Positions 34,060-44,820 of a stretch of 64,000 nt of DNA are shown in pieces. Position 1 is the first letter of the stretch; the number at the start of each line of letters is the position of its first letter. A program made the translations under genes and the position numbers. The notes below the pieces were generated by a model, which saw only the letters and a list, made by a program, of their open reading frames with translations, searched no databases and was not told the origin of the DNA. Origin of the DNA: Balaenoptera acutorostrata (lineage: Eukaryota; Chordata; Mammalia; Artiodactyla; Balaenopteridae); contig NC_080067.1 of the NCBI RefSeq assembly GCF_949987535.1, positions 4,960,001 through 5,024,000 on the forward strand. The letters run 5' to 3'.

Positions 34060-36400
34060 AAGTGGTGACAAATCTGACATTCTATCTTCACCAGGTTTCC
34101 AAGGAACATACCTAGAAAGTTCGCTCAAGATCACATTTATCCATAGAATAGGACAAAGTGTTATACTTACCCTTTACCAAGATGTGTGTACATAAATATT
34201 TATAATTTTATGAAAATGCGTGATAAATACCCAGAGTGAGGTATAAAATTATGGGAATTTGTAGAATGGTGATTAATTCCAACTGGAATAATGGGAGAAG
34301 GTGAAAGCTTCCTAGGGGGTGCGAATTTTAGTTAAAGCCTCGAAAAAATGATCAGGAAGATTTCCAAGGGTAAAAAAGAGAGTTCTTAGATGCAAGTGTA
34401 GGCTGAGGGGTATTCCTCGGCTGAGGAGGGGGCCTGCCTGCTTACTACTAAAAAATGAGTTTCCTTTGAAAGCTGTATTTACCCTTAAAGTTTACTTAGG
34501 CTTTCCTATGGGAATGGAATAGTAGGAACAAAGGTTATTAGATTATCTTTTAAGGTTTCAATCAGTGGATTATTAATCTACTTTCAGACTCTAGTGCCAT
34601 ATTCCATGAGATGAAAAGAGTCCTCCCAAAATGGACTATTCCGCTTTCTCAGATTTTTTTCAACTTGAACTGATATTAAGGGAGAAATTATGATGCATTC
34701 TTCCAATAGAATTAGGACCTGCTTCTATTTTGAATGATTTCTACATTTCTAGGCAGCACAAAGTCACCACAGAACTCTTTCCTAGTAAATATTAAATGGA
34801 ATGGCAACATGAATTCTTTCCGTTTTTGTTCCAAGAGAAGGGTAACGGTTTCACAATTTTTTTTCTTTCCCCCTTAATGGAAGTCATCAATTACACAAGA
34901 GGATATGATGGCTTTTAGGAATCTAAAACCATGAAATTAAATATAATTACTTTGTTCCTTTTTCTTTTCAAAGCCATTTGTGTTAAAAAGTTAGAAATTA
35001 AACGACTCTAAATTAAAAGGCACGCTTTTGGCATTTTTGTAAGATGAGCAAAAATTCTTCTAAGAAATAAATGCTAGTTGAATGGGCAGGGCGGAATGGG
35101 GAGGCACTCAGTGTGCCCTGTCAATCTCCGTTTCACTGCTATCTCCTTTGTATTTCAACTCACTACCTCAAAGTTTTGGACAGCTGTAAAATGCACTGCT
35201 GATACTAAATGGGCCACCTACTGAAGTGTAGTGACTTGAACACAAGTATTTGGACGTAAGTGCAGACTAACACATTTTCTCCTTGGAAATAGACCTCCTT
35301 AGTGAAGATAAAATTGAACAGAGTTTTCTACATTAAAAAAAAAAAATCAAGAAATTCTCACATAATTTTAGAAACACCAAATATCTCTCCTTGGTGTTTC
35401 CAAACATCAGCAATACAAGGAGAAGCTAGAAGGAGGCACTGTGAGAGTGGTATTTTTTTCATTTTTAATTGAATCGAATTCTTATGTCTTGGAGGAAGAA
35501 CAAACCTGCCTTTTATTAGCCTGCCCTAATAAAAGCTTTAATTATCTTGCTTAATCAACAATCTGCTTCTCATTATTAAAGACAAAGGAGAAATTACCCT
35601 GTGGAAGCTCTTTCTCCATTCTTGTCATCATGAATGTTGAAATAATTGCAATATTTCAGAAGACAAATGGATGTGTGGCATTTAAACAGATGTTAAAGGA
35701 AGAACCCAGTCCTAGTTGAGTTAATTGGCCCACAAAAATTCAGAAACGTTTTAAAACAAATTGCAAATGACTTAATTAATATGAAAGCCCATGTGTTTGT
35801 AAGTTATATACCAGTTTCCTCAGTGATTTGATGACAAGTCAAAATTCTGTTGGATTCCATCATGACCTTGTTTTCATTAGAAGATGCTTTGTGTGAAGGG
35901 GTGCTTCTTCACTTCTCTTTGTAATTAGTTAGGAATCCTACACAGCTCAGAAAAAAAAAAAATCTAAACTACTTATTGGCTTCAAGGCTCCTCTTAAGAA
36001 TAGGTGCTTGTATTACATAATAGGAGCATGCTTTTTTCTTTCATTATGTCATTTCTTGAAATGTGCACAAAAGTTGGGCCCTGTAAGACTGCTACCTCCC
36101 AGATATATGTGCTTGAAGGATGATACAAATTTAATTGAAGAGTTTGTTTTTACATCTGTGTAAATGTAAGCAGCAGCAATATATTGTAGTCTTTAAGTAC
36201 ACATCTCCTGGAATGTTTGACCTGGATTTCTTTTTACTCATTATGTGCTTTGGCTAAGATAATTAATGAATTAATCCAGTATTTCAACACCAAGTATCTG
36301 TGAGACAAAGGATATACCTCCTGGACCTAATAGTCCAAGTATTTGCTAACAGACAAAAAATCCAAACAACAAAACAAAACCCATCATTATGACTGCATTT
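34060..36400. other. Repeat-poor, TAAT-rich island
   Basis: About 2.3 kb in which I recognise no mobile element, the longest such stretch in the repeat-dense second half. TAAT/ATTA motifs are dense, for example CTAATAAAAGCTTTAATTAT near 35526, TTAATCAACAATCTG, ACTTAATTAATATG near 35770 and GAGTTAATTGGCC. No open frame of note. It may be a conserved regulatory element cluster or merely AT-rich unique DNA. Confidence 0.4.
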
Positions 36401-37230
36401 GTGCTTTGAAGGAAGTATACATGGTGATGGGAGAGTGTATAAAAGGGAACTTTGTGGGTTTTGAAGAGTCAGGACAAATGTTTCAGAAGGAAGCATTTCA
36501 GTTGATAGCTGAAGAATGAGAGGGATTTATTACTTTGGAAGGATTGGGGGTGGGAACTTTCTATGCAGAGTGAAAAACACATGCAAAGCTTTGGAATAAT
36601 TTTTAATATCCCCTCTCCCCAAACACACACACTCACCCTCATTCTTTCTCTTTCTCTCTCTCTCTCCTTAAAATGTCCTACTTTTGACAATACATTTTGT
36701 GGACCTTTTACTTATAATTCATGTTAAGGATGAAGTCTTTAAGAACAATCGGAGATGTTCTTTGTGTTTGTTTGTTTTGAAGCAGGGGCTTGTTATGTTT
36801 ATATTTGTATTTCATAAAGAAAATGCTCCATAATTTGGAAAGGAATTCATCCATTGCTAATTGGCCAAGGGGATGACACCATTCCAAGGGAGAGACCGAT
36901 GACAGCTTCGGGGAGGAAAGTTGTTATTAGTGGAGATGAGAAGACATAGATGAACCAAAGATACACTCAGGAAGTAAAATGATGAGCTTGTGGCGATGGA
37001 TGGCACAGGCTGGAGGAGCAGGAGGTATTGAGGATAGCTACTGAGTTTCTGGATGAGTGCCATTTGCTAAGATAAAATGCCAAGTGATAGAACCAGGTCT
37101 GGAGGGAAGGCCAAGTTTGTTTTCGGAGAGTCTGAGTTTGAAGTGCCTTTGGAGCATTCAAGTAAGAGAGGTACATTTTGATATATGTGTCTGAAACTCA
37201 TATCAGGCACAGAGATGTGAATTTGCTGCT
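36400..37230 (-). mobile_element. Ancient LINE (L2-type), antisense, interrupted
   Basis: 36440-36600 reads as the antisense 'gaagaatgag...gggaactttctatgcagagtgaaaaacacatgcaaagc' block. 36890-37230 reads as the more 5' antisense block ('aaccaggtctggagggaaggccaagtttg', 'gagtctgagtttgaagtgcctttggagcattcaag'). A CT-rich tract (36616-36666) and unassigned DNA lie between. Confidence 0.6.
36616..36666. repeat. (CA)/(CT)-rich simple tract
   Basis: Short CA repeat followed by a pure (TC)n run, a polypyrimidine tract on the plus strand. Confidence 0.85.
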
Positions 37231-37270
37231 AATGGCATGGAGCCTAGAATTTAGATGGGATTGAATAGAA

Positions 37271-37497
37271 CAGAGTTTCTCAGCCTCAACACTATTGACC
37301 TTTGGACCGGCTCATGCTTTGTTGTAGGGGATTGTCCTATGCATTGTAGGATGTAGACCAGAATCCCTGGTTCTATCCCCTAGAAGCCAGTAACATTCCC
37401 TTCTCAGCTGTGATAACCAAAAAACATCTCCAGATATTGCCAAATGTGCCTGGGGGGATGGGGGGATGAGGACAAAGCTTCCTCCTATTGAAGCCTT
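37271..37497 (+). mobile_element. MER20 (hAT-Charlie), near full length
   Basis: Sense MER20 text: 'cagagtttctcagcctcaacactattgacctttgg', 'ctttgttgtaggggattgtcctatgcattgtaggatgt', 'ccagtaacattccc', 'aaaaaacatctccagatattgccaaatgtgcc'. The length is close to the family's ~219 bp. MER20 copies are known to have been co-opted as regulatory elements in placental mammals. Activity of this copy is unknown. Confidence 0.85.
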
Positions 37498-38129
37498 AGC
37501 TGATACCAGGATTGGACTGTCAAATCAGATCTGGACATATATGATATCATACCCACTGTCCAGCTTTGCAAATAATTCAAGAATATAGGTAATCAAGGGA
37601 CTAAAACAAATGAAAGAGCTCTGACACATCCTGCGCAGTTACACTGGCTCATTCTTCCTTCATTGGTCATGTGTGCTCTGGTTCAGTCATAGGTGAGGGT
37701 ACCTGGTGAGCTTTGGGGTTTATTACATCACTTAGCAGAAAGCACTTAATAATACTGATTATTTTATAACACTGATAGTTATACAAGTTACCTGACATTT
37801 CCCAGACAGCCATGCTCCACAGATACATTGTTTTTAGATAAGTGACCTTCAATCATCCTGCTAAGGCCACTGTCTATCTAAGGATTCATTCTACAAAGCA
37901 AAATATAATTAGTTTATTTACCCAGAAGTCCAGTTGAAAAGGAATTTAGACCAGGTCACCTGCCTTCTTTTTTTTTATTTTTTCACTTAGAGGAAAGAAA
38001 ACTTGTCCTGTAAGCAAATATGAGGTGGAGAGTTGGACTGTAAGACAGATGTCAAAATCTTTTCTGAATGATACACAGTGAACCAGAAGTTTGTAATGAC
38101 TGCAGCTAGGAGGGAGAGTGGGAGATTAA
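37498..38129. other. Unassigned non-coding DNA
   Basis: No gene or repeat recognised. Confidence 0.5.
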
Positions 38130-38236
38130 GTCACATGATGTCCTTGTATCCCCAGAGCTTAAAAACATGTTGGCACACAACTGGAGCTCTGAAGGATTTG
38201 TCGAATGAGTTCAGGCTTGAATGAATGAATGAATGA
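38130..38236 (+). mobile_element. L2-type LINE 3' end, sense
   Basis: 'gtccttgtatccccagagcttaaaaacatgttggcacacaactggagctctgaaggatttgtcgaatg' followed by ATGAATGAATGAATG matches the sense L2 terminus. Confidence 0.65.
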
Positions 38237-38349
38237 GTCTCAGAGGGACAGAACTGTCAACAAGATGGTGAGCAGAGGTGTGTAGCAACGATTGGGAGGG
38301 AAGAGGATACTAGTCTTCTGGAGGTGCATGCAGGGCACAGACTAAAGGT

Positions 38350-38640
38350 CCTCCGCTTTTGAGAGCCGTAGGAGAAGCCGCCTGATTGGGGGAGAGCCAG
38401 GTTTCAGTTGAAGATCAGAGCAGAGACCAGGCGCTCCGGTGGTGTTCCAGGGGGCAGAGCGGAAGGCGTGGCAGGTGGAAGGAAGCAGCGTAGTGAGTCA
38501 GGTGCAAGAACGGGCACCTACGCGGACGCTCAAGCTCAAGAATCAGCTTCCTGGGGGAAGACAGGGTTGGCCTTTCATCTTGGGGTTTCTTCATGGAAAC
38601 AGGCATGGCTGCCTTGGTAAAACTAATCTCGCTGCGAACA
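38350..38640. other. Small non-repeat CpG cluster
   Basis: About 14 CpG dinucleotides in 290 bases (for example AGCCGCC, GGCGCTCCGG, GCGGAAGGCG, CTACGCGGACGCTC) in an otherwise CpG-poor region. This is not explained by a SINE, where CpGs otherwise concentrate. No open frame with domain similarity. It could be a small promoter or enhancer, or an unrecognised repeat. Confidence 0.4.
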
Positions 38641-38919
38641 GAGGTTTTGGTGATCTTTTCCTCAGTTCCTAATCCTAGACATTTATTTACTTAAATTGAG
38701 AGGAAGGAAATATGGTTATGGTCACTAGAGTAGAATGATTTAGGATTTTCATAACGTCTTTTTACCTAAAGCAAATGATGCCTTCTCAATGAGAGCAAAT
38801 GCATTTTCTCTGATCCATGCCAATATCAAATTCCATGGTGCTATGCTTAGCTTAATTAAAAAAATCCTTCCCCACACTCACTGATGTAGTCACACAAAGG
38901 TTCCTTATTTATAGATTAA

Positions 38920-39112
38920 GAACACCACCCTTGGGTCTTAGTAACTGTATGTTGCTGGGTGATCATTGAAACTTACCGAGTCTCAGCTTTCTTAGTTTTA
39001 GAATAGGGTCTATTACATTTAACTGTTAAGATTTGGGGGAGGCATATAAATAAACTGTAAACACAGAGTCATTAGAGCAGTACCTGGTGTATAATTAGTA
39101 TTCTCCCACCTT
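38920..39112 (+). mobile_element. MIR SINE, sense
   Basis: 'gttgctgggtgatcattgaaacttaccgagtctcagctttcttagttttagaatagggtc', then 'gagcagtacctggtgtataattagtattc', follows sense MIR. Confidence 0.75.
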
Positions 39113-39254
39113 CAGGAAGATTTTATATTTAGCAAATATACCTGAAGTCCCTTCAAAAACATTTCCTTCTGTATCTCTTCTTTTGGGGGGCAGAGGGGAC
39201 AATATGGGATGGGCCTTAATTATCCTTATGATTAAATGGTTTATCCTCAAATTA

Positions 39255-39390
39255 TTATTATTATTATTATTATTATTTATTTTTTTTGGCCATACATCAT
39301 ACGGGATCTTAGCTCCCCACCAAGGATCAAACCTGTGCCCCTGGCAGTGGAAGCGTAGAGTCTTAACCAGTGGACCTCCAGGGAAGTCCC
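39255..39390 (-). mobile_element. Short CHR/tRNA-derived SINE, antisense, (ATT)n tail
   Basis: A 136-bp antisense monomer 'ttggccatacatcatacgggatcttagctcccc...ccagggaagtccc' with an (ATT)n tail. A perfect 13-bp TSD, TATCCTCAAATTA, at 39242-39254 and 39391-39403. Confidence 0.92.
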
Positions 39391-39403
39391 TATCCTCAAA
39401 TTA

Positions 39404-40120
39404 GGTGTTATGGAAATATCACAGGAAAGAGAAAGACGATCATGATAGAAATCATCTATTTGTGTAGTACTCTCTCTTCTTAGGGGTTTCATGGATGCTT
39501 TTCTTCACCAAACTAATGACTCTTCGAAGAGACACAGACTCTCAGGGAGCCATAAGAAGGCCACTGTTCTTTTCTGTGAGCCCCAAAGAAGATGGTTATT
39601 TAATAGGAAGCGGTAATGACTTCTTTCATGTTCTTAATGAAAGAATAAATTTTACATCTCAGGGTATCCCTATTTTACTGTCTGTGGCACTTTTAAGAGT
39701 AGATAAGTGAAATTTGACATTTGGAGATTTTTAAAGGGGAAAATAGCTATATGTCAATGTATCATTGCTTCATATACTACTAGATCTATATACATTATAA
39801 GGATAATAAGCTTTCATTGGCTTCAGGTTACCTAAGAGAATATCATGTAGCAATTTTCTCCTACTGTTACCTATGATACATTTGGATTATGGAGAAATTT
39901 CCTGCTACTTTTAGCAAAAAAATCAGGTTAGAGCTAATTTCATTAAAGTAGGTGGTAGTTATAGACTGCCCCTCTCTCTTTGCAGTTAATGCAGTCACAG
40001 GAGGGACTAAATTTAATTCAGGTCCTTAAACGATACACAATATTCATGGCACTAATAGCTGTCATTATCCTGAAGCTCTGTGTTTTACCGGGTTACGTTC
40101 CACAAAAGCAAAGATGGAGA
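39404..40120. other. Unassigned non-coding DNA
   Basis: No gene or repeat recognised. Confidence 0.5.
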
Positions 40121-40292
40121 TTTTATATATAAAATATATAAAATATATATATTTTATATATATAGGAAAAAAATAATATATATTTTAAAAATTTAAAAAA
40201 TATATTTAATATATATTTTAAATATATATAATATTATATATATTTAATATATATATTAATAATATATATTTTTATATATATTAAATAAAAAA

Positions 40293-40351
<59 letters not shown>
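40121..40351. repeat. 230-bp almost pure A/T block
   Basis: Built from TATA, TTTAAA and ATATTT units ending in a (TA)n run and AAATAAAT, with only a single GG in 231 bases. It is likely unstable and prone to strand unwinding. It could act as a matrix-attachment or fragile sequence, or be an expanded microsatellite. Confidence 0.95.
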
Positions 40352-40469
40352 CCAAGGGCACTCTTTCTCAGACAGAACTTTGGAACACTTCGTAAAGGCA
40401 GAATATTTCAAGGAGGTTGTGTGGTAACAAAGCTGTACTGACAACAAAGTTGAAATCAGTCCTCAAAGT

Positions 40470-41950
40470 GTTGCCTAAATATTCTATTCTCTTTTGAACT
40501 AAAGCCAAACAGACTTTAGTCTTCATCACCTTTTTCAAAAAGCCCTCATCAGAATCCCTAGTGACTGTGATACTGATAAATCCAAGGGCCGATTCTGGGT
40601 CCTCATCTTCCTTAACTTTTCAACCCCATGTGATCTGGTTGATTCTATCCTTGCAGCACGTTCTCTGTTCAGCTCCTAGCCACCAACTCTCTCTTAGTTT
40701 TCCTTCTCTCTCACTGCTTGCTTCTTCTCTCTCTCTTTTGCTGGTCCTCCTTCTCCCCTCCCCTTCCATTTCCTTGTCTTCTCAATGTTGAGTCATCATT
40801 AAGCTCATTCTTTGAACTGCTTTTTCTTTCAATCAACGTCAGGTAATCTCACTAATTCTTCTAGTTTTTAATATGATTGATATGATGATAGCACCCGATT
40901 TATTTATATATTCAGCCTGAAACTCTCTGATATCCAGGATCTAAGTGCGATTGCTCCTGAACGTGTTCATCTCTGCATCTAATAGTTATTTCAGACGTAA
41001 CATATCTGAACTGAATTCTTTTTTCCACTCAGTTCTGCTTCTCCTGTAGTCTTCTCGACTACATAAATGGCAATTCTAGCCTGTCAGTTGCCTAAGCCAA
41101 AATCAGGAGTCATCCTGACTTTTCTCTTTTTCTCACACACCACATTTAATCCCTTGGCGAATCTAGGTGACTCTACCTTGAAAATACATTCAGAGTTTTA
41201 CCACTTCTCTACCAGCACTGCCACGACTCTGGGTCAAGCCACCATCATCTGCCTCCTGGATTTTTGCCACCTCCTCCCCAGTTGGTCTTCCTGCTTCCAT
41301 CTCTGTTTAACTGAGTCTGTAGCGTACACTTACACCAGAGTAATTTTGCTCAGATATGTCAGGTTATGTCACCCTCTGGCTAAAAACCTTCCAATGATTC
41401 CATATTCCACTCAGAATAATCTCCGAAGTCCTTACAGTGGCCAGTGGAGTCCTGTGTGTTCTGGACCCCTGCCCCCTCTCTGACCCTGTCCTCTCACTCG
41501 CTCTACTCCAGTCACTTTGGCATGCTTTGCTGTTCCTCAGACAGTCACCAAACACATGCTTTCCTCAAGCCCTTTGCACTTGCTCTTTCTTCTGCCTGGA
41601 AAACTCTTTCCTCCAGTACCTATATGACTTAATCCCCCACTTCCCTCATGTCTTTACTCACATTTAATCTCACCACTGAGTCTTCTCTGACCATCCTATG
41701 TGAAATTCAACCCTTCCCTTTATTCCTACCCGTGCCCTTGCCACTCCCGAAATCCCCCTTTTTTTTCATAGTACCATCATACTAAGTATTTGCTCATTTC
41801 CTTGTTTATTACCTGTCTCCCTCATTAGAATGAAAACTTGCTGAAAATAGGGAACTTTGTCTATTTTGATCATTGCTCTATCCTTGTGCCTAGTGTAGTG
41901 TCTCATTCATAGAAAAAAAATCCAATCCATATTTGTAGAATGAATGAAAT
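40470..41950 (+). mobile_element. Ancient LINE 3' end (L2-type), sense, long copy
   Basis: A long sense copy: 'ctaatagttatttcagacgtaacatatctgaactgaattc', 'ggagtcatcctgacttttctc', 'caagccaccatcatctgcctcctgga', 'cttacagtggcc', 'gccctttgcacttgctctttcttctgcctgg', then the terminus 'tgtgcctagtgtagtgtctcattcatag...gaatgaatgaa'. The 138-codon open frame at 41067-41483 lies wholly inside it and is a chance frame. Confidence 0.7.
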
Positions 41951-42589
41951 TGAGAGCAAGCCTTTTTTTAATGTGTATGATGGTTAGCCATGACCTCATG
42001 ACTTACACTTTTCAGAGTCTTTCTCTGATTATTAATTCTCCTGGTCCCTAAGGCAGCTGCATTGCTTGGCTCTAGAGCTTAGAAGGGTTGGATGGGAGAT
42101 TTTTGTTGTTGTTATCATTATTAAAGGGCCAGGTTGGGAATGACTGGCCCTAGAGATTAGACAGATCCAAATGGACAGGGCAGAGGTTGGGCTAGGCCCC
42201 AGAAGGAGTTGGAGGGAAGAAGTTTAGGGAGATGGTTTATCTCAGAAGTCCAAGCAGAGATGTCCCTGACTGTAGGGAGAACACAACATGAACAGGGGAA
42301 AGAAGCAATTCAGGCAGACAGTTTGGATCAGGAAGATCCTGCTGCAGGTGGGGCCCAGCCTTAGAGCTGAGGGTCAGAGCAGGCCTCGAGTTCCGCAGAA
42401 GGAAAGGCATGTAGGAGACACAGACTCGCGGATGCGAGTTTTTCTGAATTGAGGAAAAGACAGTCCTCAGACTGAAGGAGCGTGTAGAGTTCTGGGTGAG
42501 GTAAGTAAGAACCAAGGAAACAAGACAGAGGTTAGAAATGGAAGGAATGGATATTTGTATTTGTCAGAATGTCAAAGGCCCATTTATTT
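41951..42589. other. Unassigned non-coding DNA
   Basis: No gene recognised. A small perfect inverted repeat, ACTCGC/GCGAGT, lies near 42424-42439. Confidence 0.5.
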
Positions 42590-42720
42590 TAGAATCCTGC
42601 AGGTTGCTTATTACAAATGCAGAATCCCCCTGTCTCATCTCTGTTGATTGAGTCAGAATGAATGGAGTGAAGTCCTGGGCTGCTGTGGGAGCATGATAAG
42701 GATCACCCAACAGCCATCAG
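42590..42720 (+). mobile_element. Degenerate hAT-Charlie (MER5-like) fragment
   Basis: 'caggttgcttattacaaatgcagaatccc' and 'gattgagtcagaatgaatgg' resemble the MER5-group core. The ends are lost. Confidence 0.4.
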
Positions 42721-42786
42721 ATAAGGAAAAGGACAAAAGAGGAAGAGACAACAGACACAACTAGGTATTAAAAGATTGTGATCAGA

Positions 42787-43354
42787 TGTGGTACATATAT
42801 ACAATGGAAGACTACTCCCATAGCCATAAAAAAGAATGAAATTTTGCCATTTGCAGCAACATGGATGCAACTAGAGATTATCATACTAAGTGAAGTAAGT
42901 CAGCCAGAGGAGGACAAACACCATATGATATCACTTATATGTGGAATCTAAAATATGACACAAATGAGCCTATCTGTGAAGCAGACACAGAACCACGGAC
43001 ATAGAGAACAGACTGGTGGTGGCCAAGGGGGAGGGGGTTGGGGGAGGGATGGAGTGGGAGGTGGGGGTGAGCAGATGGAGGCTTTTATATAGAGAATGGA
43101 TACACAGCAAGGTCCTACTGTATAGCACAGGGAACTGTAGTCAATATCCTATGATAAACTATAATGGGAAAGAATATAAAAAAATGAATGTATGTATATG
43201 TATAACTGAATCACTTCGCTGTACAGCAGTAATGAGCACAACATTGTAAATCAACTCTACTTCAAAACAAAACAAAACAGCAACAACAAAAAAAAACAAA
43301 AACAGAAAAACCCCAAAACAAAACAAAAAAATAAACCCTTGTGTCAAAAAAAAA
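42787..43354 (+). mobile_element. L1, 5'-truncated, sense
   Basis: Sense ORF2 end ('atgtggtacatatatacaatggaagactactcccatag') and 3' UTR, ending in an A-rich tail with CAAAA units. A perfect 17-bp TSD, AAAAGATTGTGATCAGA, at 42770-42786 and 43355-43371. Confidence 0.95.
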
Positions 43355-43371
43355 AAAAGATTGTGATCAGA

Positions 43372-43842
43372 GATTTTGGGAATATGAGACACTCTATGAA
43401 CCCTCTCAAACACTGAAGAGGTTTCAGAGGGTTTGTTGGTTGTACAGTAAGAGCCAGGTTTGCTTTATTGGGAGCACCACTGTTCACTCCCAATTCAGGC
43501 TACGACTAGGGAAGGATTACATACACCCATTCATATACACACATATGTGTGCACATATATATGTATATCTTACTACTCTTCATATGAAACATGCTATTTA
43601 TGATGACATTTTCTGTGTGTCTGTGGAGGTGGGCATTGTTGAAAATATGTGTGTTCACATCATGCATTGGCAAAAAACACTTATGGTTGCCCCTTATCCA
43701 TCTGATTCTAAAGGAGAGTTCAGAAACAGGTGACCGGGTAGGCATCTCTAACTTGTAAGTCATTTATTCACTGAACAGTGTCATGATTTTAGAAATTATA
43801 AGTTTATTGACAACTTAAAATTTGGGGTATCTTGCTTAAAAA
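43372..43842. other. Unassigned non-coding DNA
   Basis: No gene recognised. The plus-strand open frame here starts in the L1 tail and has no domain. A short ATACACACATATGTG alternating tract lies near 43535-43570. Confidence 0.5.
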
Positions 43843-43859
43843 TCAGATTTCTGACTTTT

Positions 43860-44141
43860 TTAAAAAAATATTTGTTTATTTATTTATTTATTTTTGGCTG
43901 CATCGGGTCTTCGTTGCGGTGCGAGGGCTTCTCTCTAGTTGTGGTGTGCAGGCTCCAGAACACGTGGGTTCTGTAATCGTGGCACGCCGGCTCTCCAGTT
44001 GTGGCTCGCGGGCTCAGTAGTTGCAGCGCGGGGGCTTAGCTGCCCCGCGACATGTGGCATCTTAGTTCCCTGACCAAGGATTGAACCCGAGTTCCCTTCA
44101 TTGGAAGGCAGATTCTTAACCACTGGACCACCAGGGAAGTC
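43860..44141 (-). mobile_element. CHR-type SINE, antisense
   Basis: Antisense body from TTTATTTATTTTTGGCTGCATCGG to CCACTGGACCACCAGGG. TSD TCAGAT[T/A]TCTGACTTTT (17 bp, one difference) at 43843-43859 and 44142-44158. Confidence 0.93.
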
Positions 44142-44158
44142 TCAGATATCTGACTTTT

Positions 44159-44668
44159 GATAAATCTAAATTTATGACAAAGCTAGTCTCCAGGTTTCAC
44201 AGGAGGACTAAGGATGGTAGCTGTCTCCTTTGACTGAAACCTTCCTTTTTCAATTGGCCATAGTTTCCTCTTTCCCTACCCTTAGTTCTCTCATTTGAGT
44301 TAATTGCCTGGTCCATCCATATGCTAAAATAATTTAATTCAGTGACTTGATTAATTCTTCAATCAACTAATTGGTCCACTCAATCAAGACAGATGATTAA
44401 GTAGACCTGTATAGAAATACTCTCTGACTCATGTTCTTGACAACTTTTTCAGTTGAACCTTCTATTGATTATTCTGCCCTTGGGCCTTTAAGTAAATTAA
44501 ATCCAACTTCCAGGGAAAAGATGTTGGTTTGAAGAGTTAATGTATCAACTTCCTCTTATAAAGTAAGAGAACTGTCCAAAGAAAAGAAAGTATAGTGAAT
44601 GGTAACTTTCGTGAATTTTTTTCAGATAGGATACAGATGTCTCAATATGAAACAGGATACAAGAAGCT
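44159..44668. other. Unassigned non-coding DNA
   Basis: No gene or repeat recognised. TAAT-rich text near 44320-44410. Confidence 0.5.
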
Positions 44669-44682
44669 AATTCATCTTTTTT

Positions 44683-44803
44683 TTTTTTAATTTTTACTTG
44701 TTGGCCACACAGCATGCGGGATCTTAGTTCCCTGACCGGGGATCGAACCTGCGCCCCCTGCAGTGGAAGCACAGGCTTAACCACTGGACCACCAGGGAAG
44801 TCC
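44683..44803 (-). mobile_element. Short CHR/tRNA-derived SINE, antisense
   Basis: Antisense monomer 'ttggccacacagcatgcgggatcttagttccctgaccggggatcg...accagggaagtcccc'. TSD AATTCATCTTTT at 44669-44680 and 44809-44820, with AGC just upstream on both sides. Confidence 0.9.
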
Positions 44804-44820
44804 CCAGCAATTCATCTTTT

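Noticed and set aside
41067..41483. 138-codon frame as a possible gene
   Set aside because: It lies entirely inside an ancient LINE 3' region in a non-coding part of the element.
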